A DNA stretch of 64,000 nt. It comes from Pirellulales bacterium (GTDB taxonomy: Bacteria > Planctomycetota > Planctomycetia > Pirellulales > Thermoguttaceae). The notes under the pieces were generated by a model. That model did not search any database, was not told the DNA's origin, and saw only the letters and a program-made list of their open reading frames with translations. The position numbers and the translations under genes are program-made. This document shows, piece after piece, positions 50,589 to 59,727 of this stretch (position 1 is its first letter; the number at the start of each line of letters is the position of its first letter). The stretch is taken from contig JAFGDS010000142.1 of the NCBI GenBank assembly GCA_016931995.1, positions 1 to 64,000 of the forward strand, read 5' to 3'.

Positions 50589-52415
50589 ATGAGTGGGCCG
50601 TTGAATTTCGACGTGGTGGTGATTGGCGCGGGGCACGCGGGCGTCGAGGCCGCGATGGCGGCGGCCCGGCTCGGCGCGGCCACGGCCCTGGTCACCTCGC
50701 GCCTGGACGCCATCGCCCGAATGAGCTGCAATCCGGCCATCGGCGGCGTCGCCAAGGGTCAGATCGTCCGCGAGATCGACGCCCTGGGCGGGGCGATGGG
50801 GCTGGCCATCGACGCGACAGGCATCCAGTTCCGGATGCTCAACCGCCGCAAGGGGCCCGCCATGCACGGACCCCGCGCGCAGGCCGACAAAGACGCCTAC
50901 CACCGCGAAGTCCGCCGCCTCTGCCAGCAGCAACCGGGCCTCGTTCTCCGGGAAGAAACCGTCGACGATCTCCTCGTCGAATCCACCGCCGAGCGCCCGC
51001 GAGTTGTCGGCGTCCGGACGCAAAGCGGACACGTGTATCGCGCAAGGGCCGTGGTCCTCTGCGCCGGGACGTTTCTGCGGGGAGTGCTGCACTACGGCCC
51101 CGTCCAACAACCGGGCGGTCGCGCCGGCGAGGAAGCCGTCGAGGGGCTCGGCAGGGCGTTGGAGCGACTGGGGCTGCGGCTTGCGCGGTTCAAGACGGGC
51201 ACGCCGCCGCGGCTCGACGGCCGGTCGATCGACTACGCCCAGACGGAGCCCCAGCCCGGCGACGACCTGCCCGAGCCCTTTTCCTTCCTCCACGACCGCA
51301 TCGACCGCGACCAGCTCCTCTGCCACATCACCCACACCACGCCCGCGGCGCACGAGCTGATCCGCGCGAATCTCGCCCGGGCGCCGATGTACACGGGCCA
51401 GATCGCCTCGACGGGGCCGCGCTACTGCCCTTCGATCGAGACGAAAATCGTCCGCTTCGCCGACAAACCGCGCCATCAAATCTTCCTCGAGCCGGAAGGC
51501 CGCCGGACGCACGACGTCTACGTCAACGGCCTTGCGACCAGCCTGCCGCCGGACGTGCAAGAGGAGCTGGTCCACCGCATCCCAGGACTCGAAAGGGCGA
51601 AAATCGTCCATTACGGCTACGCGATCGAGTACGACTTCGCCCCACCGGAACAACTTTTACCCTCGCTGGAAACGAAGCGCGTCGCGGGGCTCTATCTGGC
51701 CGGGCAGGTCAACGGCACCACCGGTTACGAAGAGGCCGCCGGGCAAGGACTCTTGGCCGGGGCCAACGCGGCCCTGGCCTTGGCTGGAAAGGAACCGCTC
51801 GTGCTCGCGCGGGATCAGGCCTACCTGGGCGTGATGATCGACGACCTGGTGACCCGGGGGCTGGACGAGCCCTACCGCATGTTCACCAGCCGCGCGGAAC
51901 ACCGCCTGCGGCTCCGCCAGGACAACGCGGACCGGCGGCTCACGCCGCTGGCCTTCGCGCTGGGTTTGGCCAACCGGGCGCGATTCGACCGGGTCCAGCG
52001 GAAAGAAAACGAGGTTGCCCAAACGATTGCCTTGCTGGAGGCGACGTTCCTCGAGAGCGGTTCGCTGGCCAAGCTGTTGCGACGTCCGGAGACGACCTGG
52101 ACGGAGATGGTCGGGCACTTGCCAGACTTGGCGGACGTGCCGCATGAGGTCGCGCGGCAGGTGAGCCACGACGTGAAATACTCCGGCTATCTGGCCCGGC
52201 AGGACATGGAAATCGCGAGGACCCGCCGCTTGGCCGGCCAGCGGATCCCCGCCGATCTGGATTACGGCCAAGTGGCACACCTTCGGATGGAAGCCCAGGA
52301 GAGGCTGGCGCGTTTTCGGCCGGGCGACATGGCGCAAGCCGGCCGGATCAGCGGCGTGACGCCGGCGGACTTGGCCGTTCTCTTGGTCCATATACTTCGA
52401 CAGAGGGGTACTTGA
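50589..52415 (+). CDS. mnmG: tRNA uridine 5-carboxymethylaminomethyl modification enzyme MnmG (GidA)
   Basis: 608 residues from the ATG at 50589. The FAD-binding Rossmann motif is VVVIGAGHAGVEAAMAAARL. It is followed by the family text MSCNPAIGGVAKGQIVREID, LNRRKGPAMHGPRAQADK and VVLCAGTFLRGVLHYGP. Next come KTGTPPRLDGRSIDY, the catalytic-Cys segment RYCPSIETKIVRF and YLAGQVNGTTGYEEAAGQG. With MnmE it modifies the wobble uridine of several tRNAs. The C-terminal helical domain (DYGQVAHLRMEAQERLARFR) is complete. A longer start at 50526 has no support. mnmE is not in the window. Confidence 0.96.
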   Translation: MSGPLNFDVVVIGAGHAGVEAAMAAARLGAATALVTSRLDAIARMSCNPAIGGVAKGQIVREIDALGGAMGLAIDATGIQFRMLNRRKGPAMHGPRAQADKDAYHREVRRLCQQQPGLVLREETVDDLLVESTAERPRVVGVRTQSGHVYRARAVVLCAGTFLRGVLHYGPVQQPGGRAGEEAVEGLGRALERLGLRLARFKTGTPPRLDGRSIDYAQTEPQPGDDLPEPFSFLHDRIDRDQLLCHITHTTPAAHELIRANLARAPMYTGQIASTGPRYCPSIETKIVRFADKPRHQIFLEPEGRRTHDVYVNGLATSLPPDVQEELVHRIPGLERAKIVHYGYAIEYDFAPPEQLLPSLETKRVAGLYLAGQVNGTTGYEEAAGQGLLAGANAALALAGKEPLVLARDQAYLGVMIDDLVTRGLDEPYRMFTSRAEHRLRLRQDNADRRLTPLAFALGLANRARFDRVQRKENEVAQTIALLEATFLESGSLAKLLRRPETTWTEMVGHLPDLADVPHEVARQVSHDVKYSGYLARQDMEIARTRRLAGQRIPADLDYGQVAHLRMEAQERLARFRPGDMAQAGRISGVTPADLAVLLVHILRQRGT

Positions 52416-52909
52416 CCCGGAATCGGTCTTGCGGGGCACCATGTCCACGCTCCCGTGGACATGCGGACGCCATGCCACGGCATGTCCACGGGAGCGTGGA
52501 TAGGGCACCCAAGCCCCCGAGGCACCGCACCCTGGTCGAATTCCGCATCCGACTTGCCCGACCCAAAAGACGGGGTATCGGCCTGAAAAACGGCGATTCG
52601 CGGCGTGGCGGATTCGACGTAAAGCCTTTGAGAGAAACGGGTTGAATTTTGAATTGCCGTATTGACACCTACCGGAAGATAGCTATAATTAAGCCCTGCT
52701 GGAAGATTCGGTAAAGTCGGCAGAACCGGAGGAAATTGCCGCTTGCGGACAGTTTCGGAAACTGAACAGTTGCGGCTGTCCGCGGACTCCGGGCGAGCTT
52801 ATCGCGATGACCACACGGAGGACCAGAGACCGCCAGCGCCGCGCGACGGCCTGGAGGTTTCGCTAAGACTAGCTCATGCACGGCTAGGAGGAGGGACCGT
52901 TCACGAACC
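52416..52909. repeat. Repeat plus long leader before the HTH-REC gene
   Basis: A palindrome at 52434-52512 (CACCATGTCCACGCTCCCGT with CCACGGGAGCGTGGATAGGG) follows mnmG. The remaining sequence holds the promoter at 52662-52689 and an untranslated leader of about 215 bases. The leader has hairpin-forming motifs such as CAGTTTCGGAAACTG near 52752 and CAGTTGCGGCTG nearby. No gene. Confidence 0.65.
52662..52689 (+). promoter_or_regulatory. Strong sigma-70 promoter of the HTH-REC gene
   Basis: Perfect TTGACA (52662-52667), a 16-base spacer and perfect TATAAT (52684-52689), the best consensus promoter in the window. The coding start is about 220 bases downstream. Confidence 0.75.
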
Positions 52910-53497
52910 ATGGCGACCAAAACCGTATTCACGACTGGCGAAGCCGCGAAGATCTGCAAAGTCAGCCAGCAGACCATCATCCGCTGCTTCGATTCCGGCC
53001 AACTGAAGGGATTCCGCGTGCCGGGCAGCCGGTTCCGACGCATCCCGCGCGAGCAGCTCTTTGCGTTCATGCGCGACAACGGCATTCCCACCGATGCGCT
53101 GGAAAGCGGTAAACGGAAGGTTCTCATCGTCGACGACGACGAGGAATTGGTCGAGTTGATCTGCGACGTGCTCGATCGCGACGGACGCTTCGAGGTCCGC
53201 GTGGCCACCAATGGGTTCGAGGCCGGCATGGTCGTCAAGGAGTACCGGCCCGACCTCATCGTCCTGGACATCATGCTGCCCGACATCAACGGCAAGGAAG
53301 TCTGCCAGCGGGTCCGCAGCGACAAGTCGATGGACGACGTGCGGATCATCTGCATCTCCGGCATGGTCGAAGAGGACAAGGTCGGAGAGCTCGAGGCCGC
53401 CGGCGCCGACGACTTCATGCACAAGCCCTTCGAGGTCGAGAAGCTGGTCGAGCGGATGTGCCAGCTTCTGGACATGGAAGCCATTTCCGCCGCCTGA
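52910..53497 (+). CDS. Excisionase/MerR-like HTH fused to a receiver domain
   Basis: 195 residues, with GGAGGAGGG as ribosome-binding region. Residues 6-55 are an excisionase/MerR-type helix-turn-helix (FTTGEAAKICKVSQQTIIRC, then RRIPREQLFAFM). Residues 68-190 are a response-regulator receiver with acidic pocket VLIVDDDEEL, phospho-acceptor Asp in LIVLDIMLPDING, Ser/Thr in CISGM and Lys in FMHKPFEVEKL. The order is reversed from ordinary regulators, where the receiver comes first. It probably binds DNA under control of phosphorylation. The histidine kinase gene 149 bases downstream is a candidate partner. It has its own strong promoter. Confidence 0.9.
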   Translation: MATKTVFTTGEAAKICKVSQQTIIRCFDSGQLKGFRVPGSRFRRIPREQLFAFMRDNGIPTDALESGKRKVLIVDDDEELVELICDVLDRDGRFEVRVATNGFEAGMVVKEYRPDLIVLDIMLPDINGKEVCQRVRSDKSMDDVRIICISGMVEEDKVGELEAAGADDFMHKPFEVEKLVERMCQLLDMEAISAA

Positions 53498-53537
53498 CGT
53501 TCGGGCGTCTGTCGGGCCGTGTGATATGCAGGGCGCG

Positions 53538-53619
53538 GGGTGCCACTGCTGGCTCGCCCAGCAGTGCAACGTGGATTTTCCGGGAAAAGCGCTGCCGGAC
53601 AAGCCGGCAGTGGCACCCT
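53538..53619. repeat. Palindromic repeat, GCCACTGCTGGC family
   Basis: Arms GGGTGCCACTGCTGGCTCGC and AAGCCGGCAGTGGCACCC flank a variable centre containing GTGGATTTTCCGGGAAAAGC. It separates the HTH-REC gene from the histidine kinase gene. Confidence 0.85.
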
Positions 53620-53646
53620 CGATAGGCGTCAAAACCCTACTCTGCA

Positions 53647-55080
53647 ATGCGCGATCTGCCGCCGCTTGTTGCCGGATCGGGTCGGTGGATCCTCCCCATG
53701 GCCGATGGTTCGGCCGCGGCGCTGGCCCAATGCCTCTTGGCCGCCGATCCCGACCGCGCGTCGGGCGGTGTCGAGACGGCGCTATTGTCCGATCCGCCCC
53801 TAGTGCTCTGGACCGTCGCGAGGGCCGGCGCGGCGATTGCGCCCCGCGGCGTCCGCGAGGTTGCCCAGTGGCTCGCCCGGCACGCTCTCGAAGTCCTGCG
53901 ATTCGATGAACCGGGGGACGACGAAGCCGACGCCGACCCCGCCGTTGTTCGCGCATGCGCCGATCGAGCCGCCGCGGACGTGGAAACGGCCCTTCTGGCC
54001 GAGGCTCTCGCTCGGCGGGATGAACCCGACACGGCCGCCGAGGCGCTGCTTCTCGGGCTCCTTGGCAATCCGGCCGGCTGGCTCGCGGGCAAACCGACCA
54101 CAAACGCCGCTTCGATCGAGCGTCTCCTTCCCGCGTGGCTGGCCGAAGCCGCCGCACGACCCGCGAGCCGATACGTCGCCCGGGCGGCTGCCATGCTCGC
54201 CGGCCAAGCAGCCGACGGGATCGAAGAGCCCCTGGCCGAATGCCGCCGACGCGCCCAGGACGCGCGACGGCGCTGGAGCCAGCCCATGCCGGGCGCGGGC
54301 CGAGCGCTGGCCGCGCTGGCCGCGCGGCTGCGGCGGCTGGCCGATCTGGAACAGCGTTTCCAGGAAACCCTCGACGCCGAGAAGCTCGCGGCCATGGCCG
54401 AGTTTGCCGCGGGGGCGGGCCACGAGATCAATAATCCGTTGGCCGTGATCGCCGGTCGGGCCCAACTGTTCCTCCAGGACGAGACCGACCCGGAACGCCG
54501 CCGCGGGCTTGCCCTGATCAACGCCCAGGCGAAGCGCGTCTGGGAGATGATCGCCGACATGCGGCTTTTCGCCCGACCGCCCAAACCGAGTTTCGAGCCA
54601 ACCGACCTGGCTGCCCTGGTGGACCGGCTCGTCGAGGAGCTTTCGCCCGAAATGGCCCAACAGGCCGTTTCCCTCGCGCGCGGCGGCGCGGCCGGGCCGC
54701 TAGTGGTCGAGGCGGACCCGGTGCAGATCGTCGTGGCCCTGCGGGCAATGTGCCGCAACAGCCTCGAGGCGATCGGCCGCGACGGCCGCGTGGCCATCGA
54801 GCTGGACGAAACGCCCGGGGGCGCGGAGATCCGCGTCGTGGACGACGGGCCGGGTTTCTCCGACGAGGTCCGGCGGCACCTGTTCGACCCGTACTACTCC
54901 GCCCGGCAGGCCGGCCGCGGGCTGGGGCTGGGGCTGTCCAAGTGCTGGCGGATCGTGGTCACGAACCATCACGGCCGCGTTGACGCCCAGAGCCCGCCCG
55001 GCGGGGGCTCTTCGTTCACCGTCACCCTACCACGAACCCAGCCGCGGGCCCCCTCCCCCGCCGAAACCCCGCCGCTTTGA
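53647..55080 (+). CDS. Cytosolic sensor histidine kinase with helical N-terminal domain
   Basis: 477 residues without membrane helices. About 230 residues of Ala/Leu-rich helical N-terminus come first; parts such as ETALLSDPPLVLWTVARAGA recall HDOD-type domains, but the match is loose. A coiled-coil linker (RLRRLADLEQRFQETLDAEK) leads to the H-box FAAGAGHEINNPLAVIAGRA with the phospho-acceptor His. The catalytic part shows RAMCRNSLEAIGRDGRVAIE, VDDGPGFSDEVRRHLFDPYY and GRGLGLGLSKCWRIV. It has a Pro-rich tail. The phospho-partner is probably the HTH-REC protein encoded upstream or an unlinked regulator. Confidence 0.9.
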   Translation: MRDLPPLVAGSGRWILPMADGSAAALAQCLLAADPDRASGGVETALLSDPPLVLWTVARAGAAIAPRGVREVAQWLARHALEVLRFDEPGDDEADADPAVVRACADRAAADVETALLAEALARRDEPDTAAEALLLGLLGNPAGWLAGKPTTNAASIERLLPAWLAEAAARPASRYVARAAAMLAGQAADGIEEPLAECRRRAQDARRRWSQPMPGAGRALAALAARLRRLADLEQRFQETLDAEKLAAMAEFAAGAGHEINNPLAVIAGRAQLFLQDETDPERRRGLALINAQAKRVWEMIADMRLFARPPKPSFEPTDLAALVDRLVEELSPEMAQQAVSLARGGAAGPLVVEADPVQIVVALRAMCRNSLEAIGRDGRVAIELDETPGGAEIRVVDDGPGFSDEVRRHLFDPYYSARQAGRGLGLGLSKCWRIVVTNHHGRVDAQSPPGGGSSFTVTLPRTQPRAPSPAETPPL

Positions 55081-55170
55081 CGCGCCGCCCGCCAGACCGT
55101 ACACTGGTATCTTGGGCAAGGGGTCTCGTCTTTGGGCGTCCGCCGCTGGCCGGACGTCTCGGAGTTCACC

Positions 55171-56346
55171 ATGACACGACTTCCGCGCCTCCTCCAACCT
55201 CTCGTCGTCCTCATCGTCCTTGCCGCCACTGGCCGGGTCCTCGCCGCCGGGGCAACCCTCGACCATCGGCACACCGATCCGCGGACACTGCCGATTGCCG
55301 CAGTCGAAAAAGCAAAGCAGGAATTGCACGTCGCCTACGCCCACACGTCGCATGGAAGCCAGGTGACCGACGGCATGAAGTCGATGAACACGTTCATCAA
55401 CGCCGGTGGCCTGGGCATGAGCGTTCCAGTCGACACGTTTCGATGGACCGAAACCCCCACGCCCGGCGCGCTCGACCTGGACGACTACTTCGTCAGCGGC
55501 GACCTGGGGAATCCCGATCGAACCAGTTGGGCCGATCGCACCCGAACGTATCTGGACGGCGCGAGCCACGCCGACGTGAACGTCGTGATGTGGTCCTGGT
55601 GCGGCCAGGCGGACACGTCCGCGGAGAACATCGACCTGTACCTGAATCTGATGAACGACCTCGAGGAGGACTACCCGAACGTGACGTTCGTCTACATGAC
55701 CGGGCACGTTAACGGCTGTTCGACAACCGACAACCTGTTTCTGCGGAATCAGCAGATCCGCGATTTCTGCGCGGCCCACGGCAAGGTGCTCTACGATTTC
55801 GCCGATATCGAAAGCTGGGATCCCGACGGCAACTACTACGGCGACAAGCGGGTGCTCGACGACTGCTCGTACGACAGCGACGGCAACGGCAGCCGCGACC
55901 GCAACTGGGCCCTCGATTGGCAGGCCGGCCACGTCGAGGGCGTGGACTGGTACTCGTGCAGTTGCGCCCACAGCCAGTCGCTCAACGGCAACCGGAAGGC
56001 GTACGCGGCCTGGGCCCTTTGGGTGAAGATCGCCGCCCTGCGCAATCCCGAGCCCGGCGACGCCGACCGCGACGGGATCATCGGCGCCGCGGACGCGGCC
56101 GTTTTGGCCGCCCATTGGCTCACGGCCGACGGCGCGACCTGGGACGACGGCGATTTCACGGGCGACGGCGACGTGGACGACCTGGACCTGGCCGTGCTGG
56201 CGGCGAACTGGTCGTCCGCTCCCGCGGCCTCCGTGCCCGAGCCGTCGGCGGCGCCGCTGTTGATCGGGCTGCTCGGGACCGGTGGCCTCTTTGGAAGGCG
56301 GCGATTGGCCGCCGCCGTTTTCGGACGCGGCGTACACCAGAGATAG
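55171..56346 (+). CDS. Secreted SGNH-like protein with dockerin-type repeats and PEP-CTERM anchor
   Basis: 391 residues from the ATG at 55171. The signal peptide LLQPLVVLIVLAATGRVLAA precedes a domain with YAHTSHGSQVTDGMKSMN, NVVMWSWCGQADTS and NVTFVYMTGHVNGCSTTDN. This recalls SGNH/GDSL-like folds without a sure catalytic triad. Two dockerin-type calcium loops follow (DADRDGIIGAADAAVLAAHW and DFTGDGDVDDLDLAVLAANW). A PEP-CTERM tail ends it (VPEPSAAPLLIGLLGTGGLF, then GRRRLA). It should be exported and anchored by an exosortase. The same dockerin plus VPEP ending recurs in the partial gene at 63117. Confidence 0.85.
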   Translation: MTRLPRLLQPLVVLIVLAATGRVLAAGATLDHRHTDPRTLPIAAVEKAKQELHVAYAHTSHGSQVTDGMKSMNTFINAGGLGMSVPVDTFRWTETPTPGALDLDDYFVSGDLGNPDRTSWADRTRTYLDGASHADVNVVMWSWCGQADTSAENIDLYLNLMNDLEEDYPNVTFVYMTGHVNGCSTTDNLFLRNQQIRDFCAAHGKVLYDFADIESWDPDGNYYGDKRVLDDCSYDSDGNGSRDRNWALDWQAGHVEGVDWYSCSCAHSQSLNGNRKAYAAWALWVKIAALRNPEPGDADRDGIIGAADAAVLAAHWLTADGATWDDGDFTGDGDVDDLDLAVLAANWSSAPAASVPEPSAAPLLIGLLGTGGLFGRRRLAAAVFGRGVHQR

Positions 56347-56398
56347 CGACGGGGAAGGTCGCACACGCGATGGGAACGGCAACCCCGGGATAGGCACG

Positions 56399-56614
56399 AT
56401 GTTGATCGTGTTCATCATCTTCGTGGTTCTACTTTGCCTAGGCTTCGACGAATTGGGCGTCAAAGGCGTTGCTGTCAGCCTGCTCGCGTCCACAGCGTTG
56501 TTCGCCACGTGTTTAGCGTTCGGCTGGCACGGCAGCGTGTTCGCCACTATCATGTGTGGCGTTGACATTGTCCTCATACTTGTGATCTTCGGTGGTGACA
56601 TCACGTTGCGGTGA
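56399..56614 (+). CDS. Small two- or three-helix membrane protein
   Basis: 71 residues from the ATG at 56399. Nearly the whole product is hydrophobic: MLIVFIIFVVLLCLGF, then AVSLLASTALFATCLAFGW and CGVDIVLILVIFGGD. The frame also extends upstream into the end of the previous gene, but the short form is more natural. I do not recognise the family. It lies between the dockerin protein and the LarA-like gene, 19 bases before the latter. Base composition is less GC-rich than its neighbours. Confidence 0.55.
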   Translation: MLIVFIIFVVLLCLGFDELGVKGVAVSLLASTALFATCLAFGWHGSVFATIMCGVDIVLILVIFGGDITLR

Positions 56615-56633
56615 TGGTCACCGGGCTTCTCGC

Positions 56634-57962
56634 ATGGACGACTTCCCGCTCTTCTTTCGCCTTCGGCAGCGATTCGACGCGCCCGAGGTGGCCGACGTCG
56701 CCGGCGAGGTCGAGACCCAGTTGAGCCGGTTGAACCTCGCCGAGCGGGTCCGCCCGGGCCAGAGCGTGGCCGTCGCGGTGGGTAGCCGGGGAATCGCCGC
56801 GCTGGGCACGATCGTCCGCGCGACCGTCGCGCATCTGGCGCGGCTGGGCGGCAAGCCGTTTCTCACGCCCGCGATGGGTAGCCACGGCGGGGCCACGGCC
56901 GAGGGCCAACGCCGCGTGCTCGAGTCGCTCGGCGTGGACGAGGCGACCGCCGGATGCCCCATCCGATCGAGCATGGACGTCGTCAACCTGGGCCTCGCCT
57001 CCGAGGGCTTTCCCGTCTTCTTCGACCGCCACGCTTTCGAGGCCGACCACGTCGTGATCGTCAACCGCGTGAAACCCCATACCATGTTCAGCGGGCCCGT
57101 GGAAAGCGGATTGTTGAAGATGCTCCTGGTCGGGCTGGGTAAACACGAAGGAGCGCGCGTCTATCACAGCGCCACCCGCCGGATCGGCTTTGGCCGGGTG
57201 GTGGCCAGCGCGGCCGAAGTAATCCGGCGGAAGACGCGGCTCTTGGCCGGTCTGGCCATCGTCGAGAACGCCCGCGAGCGGACGGCCCGGATCGAGGCCC
57301 TGCTGCCCGACGAAATTGCCGCGCGCGAGCCCGCCCTTTTGGAGATGGCCCGGCGGTGGATGGCCCGGCTGCCGTTCAAAGACGTGGACGTGCTCCTGGT
57401 GGACCGGATCGGCAAGGACGTGAGCGGGACGGGCATGGACGCCAACGTGATCGGGCGGAAATCGAACGACCACGAGGCGGCCGAGGGCGAGACGCCCCGC
57501 GTGCGGCGGATCGCCGTCCGCGGACTCACGCCCGCCACCGCCGGCAACGCCCTGGGCATCGGCATGGCCGAGTTCTGCCGGTCGCGCGTGCTCGAGCAGA
57601 TGGATCGGGAGGTCACGCGGCGCAACGTGCTCGCCTCGGGCCACGTCGCCGCGGCCATGTCGCCCTTGGATTACAAAACGGACCGCCAGATGCTCGCCGC
57701 CGCGATCGAATCGCTCGGCGAGTGCGCCGATCCGTGCGCGGCGGACGCCGGAGCGATATCAGTAGGTCCCAGGATTCTCTGGATCGCCGATACGCTGGCC
57801 CTGGAGGAGTTGGAGTGTTCGGCGGCGTTTTTGGACGAAGCCCGGCGGCGAGAGGACCTGGAGGCGCTCTGTGAACCGCGGCCGCTGCCGTTCGATTCCG
57901 CCGGGAATCTGCCGGACTCGGTGTTGGGGTGGGGGGAAGGAACCGCGGATGAACGCAAATGA
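56634..57962 (+). CDS. LarA-like (DUF2088) protein; 3' end formed by repeat DNA
   Basis: 442 residues from the ATG at 56634. The N-terminal domain resembles the lactate-racemase family: PGQSVAVAVGSRGIAALGTI, TPAMGSHGGATAEGQRRVLE and VNRVKPHTMFSGPVESGLLK. LarA itself carries a nickel-pincer cofactor. Here the catalytic role is unknown, and no larB/larC genes lie nearby. The middle holds a conserved IGKDVSGTGMDANVIGR. The last residues (GEGTADERK) are encoded by GGAACCGCGGATGAACGC, a piece of the intergenic repeat also found near 10379. The original stop has thus been lost or replaced. Confidence 0.8.
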   Translation: MDDFPLFFRLRQRFDAPEVADVAGEVETQLSRLNLAERVRPGQSVAVAVGSRGIAALGTIVRATVAHLARLGGKPFLTPAMGSHGGATAEGQRRVLESLGVDEATAGCPIRSSMDVVNLGLASEGFPVFFDRHAFEADHVVIVNRVKPHTMFSGPVESGLLKMLLVGLGKHEGARVYHSATRRIGFGRVVASAAEVIRRKTRLLAGLAIVENARERTARIEALLPDEIAAREPALLEMARRWMARLPFKDVDVLLVDRIGKDVSGTGMDANVIGRKSNDHEAAEGETPRVRRIAVRGLTPATAGNALGIGMAEFCRSRVLEQMDREVTRRNVLASGHVAAAMSPLDYKTDRQMLAAAIESLGECADPCAADAGAISVGPRILWIADTLALEELECSAAFLDEARRREDLEALCEPRPLPFDSAGNLPDSVLGWGEGTADERK

Positions 57963-58293
57963 CGGAGTGCCTTCATCCCGAGCGAAGCGACCGTCATCCC
58001 GAGCGAAGCGAAGGATCTCGTCTGGAAACACGGGAGATTCTTCGCTGCGCTCAGAGCGTGTTTTGAAATTGGGCGCCACTGCTGGCTTGTCCAGCAGTGC
58101 GCGGCCAATCCCGCGGGAGAACATCGCGGATTCCGTGGGAGAAACACTGCTGGACAAGCCAGCAGTGGCACCCCCAAAACGGCCGAAACGCATTTCCAAG
58201 CACGTTCTCCGAATGACGCGAGCGGCAGCTTGCTTTTCCCGGCCGCCGACCCATAATTGAGCGACTTCGCTTTTCGCACGCGGAGAGACGCGC
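57963..58293. repeat. Cluster of palindromic repeats before the cardiolipin synthase gene
   Basis: It contains a CATCC-GAGCG family copy (57973-58050) and a GCCACTGCTGGC family copy (58068-58172). The former carries GTCATCCCGAGCGAAGCGAA, repeated once. The latter carries GCCACTGCTGGCTTGTCCAG with CTGGACAAGCCAGCAGTGGC. A pair around it (ACGTTCTCC / GAGCGTGTTTTG) makes the outer edge. No gene. Confidence 0.8.
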
Positions 58294-59727
58294 ATGCTCT
58301 CGTGGGTGTCGTGGCCGCTGTTGTACTATCTGCTGGAGTGGGTGATCCGCATCGTGATGCTGGTCGTGGTCACCCGGCGCAGGCAGCCGGCTCCCGCCAT
58401 GGCGTGGCTTCTGGTCATCTTCTTTCTGCCCGCGCTGGGGCTGGTGCTGTATCTCCTGATTGGCGAGAACCGGCTGCCGCGTCGCCGGGCGTGCCGGCAC
58501 GCGCGGTTGCTCGAGGAGCTCAAAACGGTGCGGTGGCGCTTCGAGGGCCACCCGAGCGTCATCCGGCCGCGGCTCGCGCCGGAGCAGATGCCGACGGTCA
58601 TCCTGGCCGAACGACTCGGCTACATGCCCATCCTCGGCGGCAACGGCGGGGAGATCCTCACGGAAACCGACGAGGTGATCGACCGGCTCGTGGCCGACGT
58701 CGACGCGGCCCAGCGTCACGTCCATCTGCTCTACTACATCTTCGCCGACGACGAGACGGGCCGTCGCGTGGCCGACGCCCTGGCGCGCGCGGCCCAGCGC
58801 GGGGTGACTTGCCGCGTGCTGGTCGACGCGGTCGGCTCGCGGCCGATGCTCAAACGGCTCGGACCGCGGCTGGCGGCCGAGGGCATCCAGCTTCGCGCGG
58901 CGCTGCCGGTGAATCCCTTCCGCCGGCGCATGGCCCGGCTCGACCTGCGCAACCACCGCAAGCTGGCCGTGATCGACGGCCTGGCGGCCTACGCCGGCTC
59001 GCAGAACGTCGTCGACGCCGACTACGGCCACCGCGACCTCGCCTGGCACGACATGTCCGTCCGACTCACCGGGCCGATCGTCCTGCAGCTTCAGGCCGTG
59101 TTCGTGGGCGACTGGTACTACGAAACCGGCGAAATCCTCGACAATGAAGCGGTGTTTCCCGATCCGCCGGTCACGGGTCCCATCGCCGCGCAGACGCTGC
59201 CCAGCGGCCCGGACTATCCCACCGAAAACTACCAACGGATGGTCGTCGCCGCGCTGCACGCCGCGCGGCGGCACGTCATCATCACGTCGCCCTACTTCAT
59301 CCCCGACGACGGCTTCCTCCAGGCGCTCGAGGTGGCCGTGCTGCGGGGAGTCCGCGTCGAGGTGATCCTGCCGCGGCGATGCGATCAAGTCCTCGTCGGC
59401 GCGGCCACGCGGGCGTACTACGAGGACCTGCTCGATCTGGGCGTTGAAGTTCACCTATACGAGCCGGGCCTGCTGCACGCCAAGACCATGACGATCGACG
59501 ACGCCGTGGCCTTGATCGGGTCGAGCAACTTCGACATCCGCTCGTTCTCGCTCAATTTCGAGCTCAGCCTGCTCTTCTACGGCGCCGACGTGACGCGGCA
59601 CCTCCGCCGCCGGCAGCAGGCGTACCTCGATCAATCCACCCGGCTCCGGGCCGACGTCTGGGACGACCGCGGCCGCGTCGCCCGCGTCTTCGAGGACGTC
59701 GCCAAGCTGCTCAGCCCGCTGCTGTAG
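58294..59727 (+). CDS. cls: Cardiolipin synthase, phospholipase D family
   Basis: 477 residues. Two N-terminal membrane helices (LLYYLLEWVIRIVMLVVVT and MAWLLVIFFLPALGLVLYL) are followed by two phospholipase-D repeats. The HKD motifs are NHRKLAVIDGLAAYAGSQN and LHAKTMTIDDAVALIGSSN. The enzyme joins two phosphatidylglycerols (or a related pair) into cardiolipin at the inner membrane. Length and order are normal for bacterial Cls. The surrounding intergenic DNA is repeat-rich on both sides. Confidence 0.93.
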   Translation: MLSWVSWPLLYYLLEWVIRIVMLVVVTRRRQPAPAMAWLLVIFFLPALGLVLYLLIGENRLPRRRACRHARLLEELKTVRWRFEGHPSVIRPRLAPEQMPTVILAERLGYMPILGGNGGEILTETDEVIDRLVADVDAAQRHVHLLYYIFADDETGRRVADALARAAQRGVTCRVLVDAVGSRPMLKRLGPRLAAEGIQLRAALPVNPFRRRMARLDLRNHRKLAVIDGLAAYAGSQNVVDADYGHRDLAWHDMSVRLTGPIVLQLQAVFVGDWYYETGEILDNEAVFPDPPVTGPIAAQTLPSGPDYPTENYQRMVVAALHAARRHVIITSPYFIPDDGFLQALEVAVLRGVRVEVILPRRCDQVLVGAATRAYYEDLLDLGVEVHLYEPGLLHAKTMTIDDAVALIGSSNFDIRSFSLNFELSLLFYGADVTRHLRRRQQAYLDQSTRLRADVWDDRGRVARVFEDVAKLLSPLL

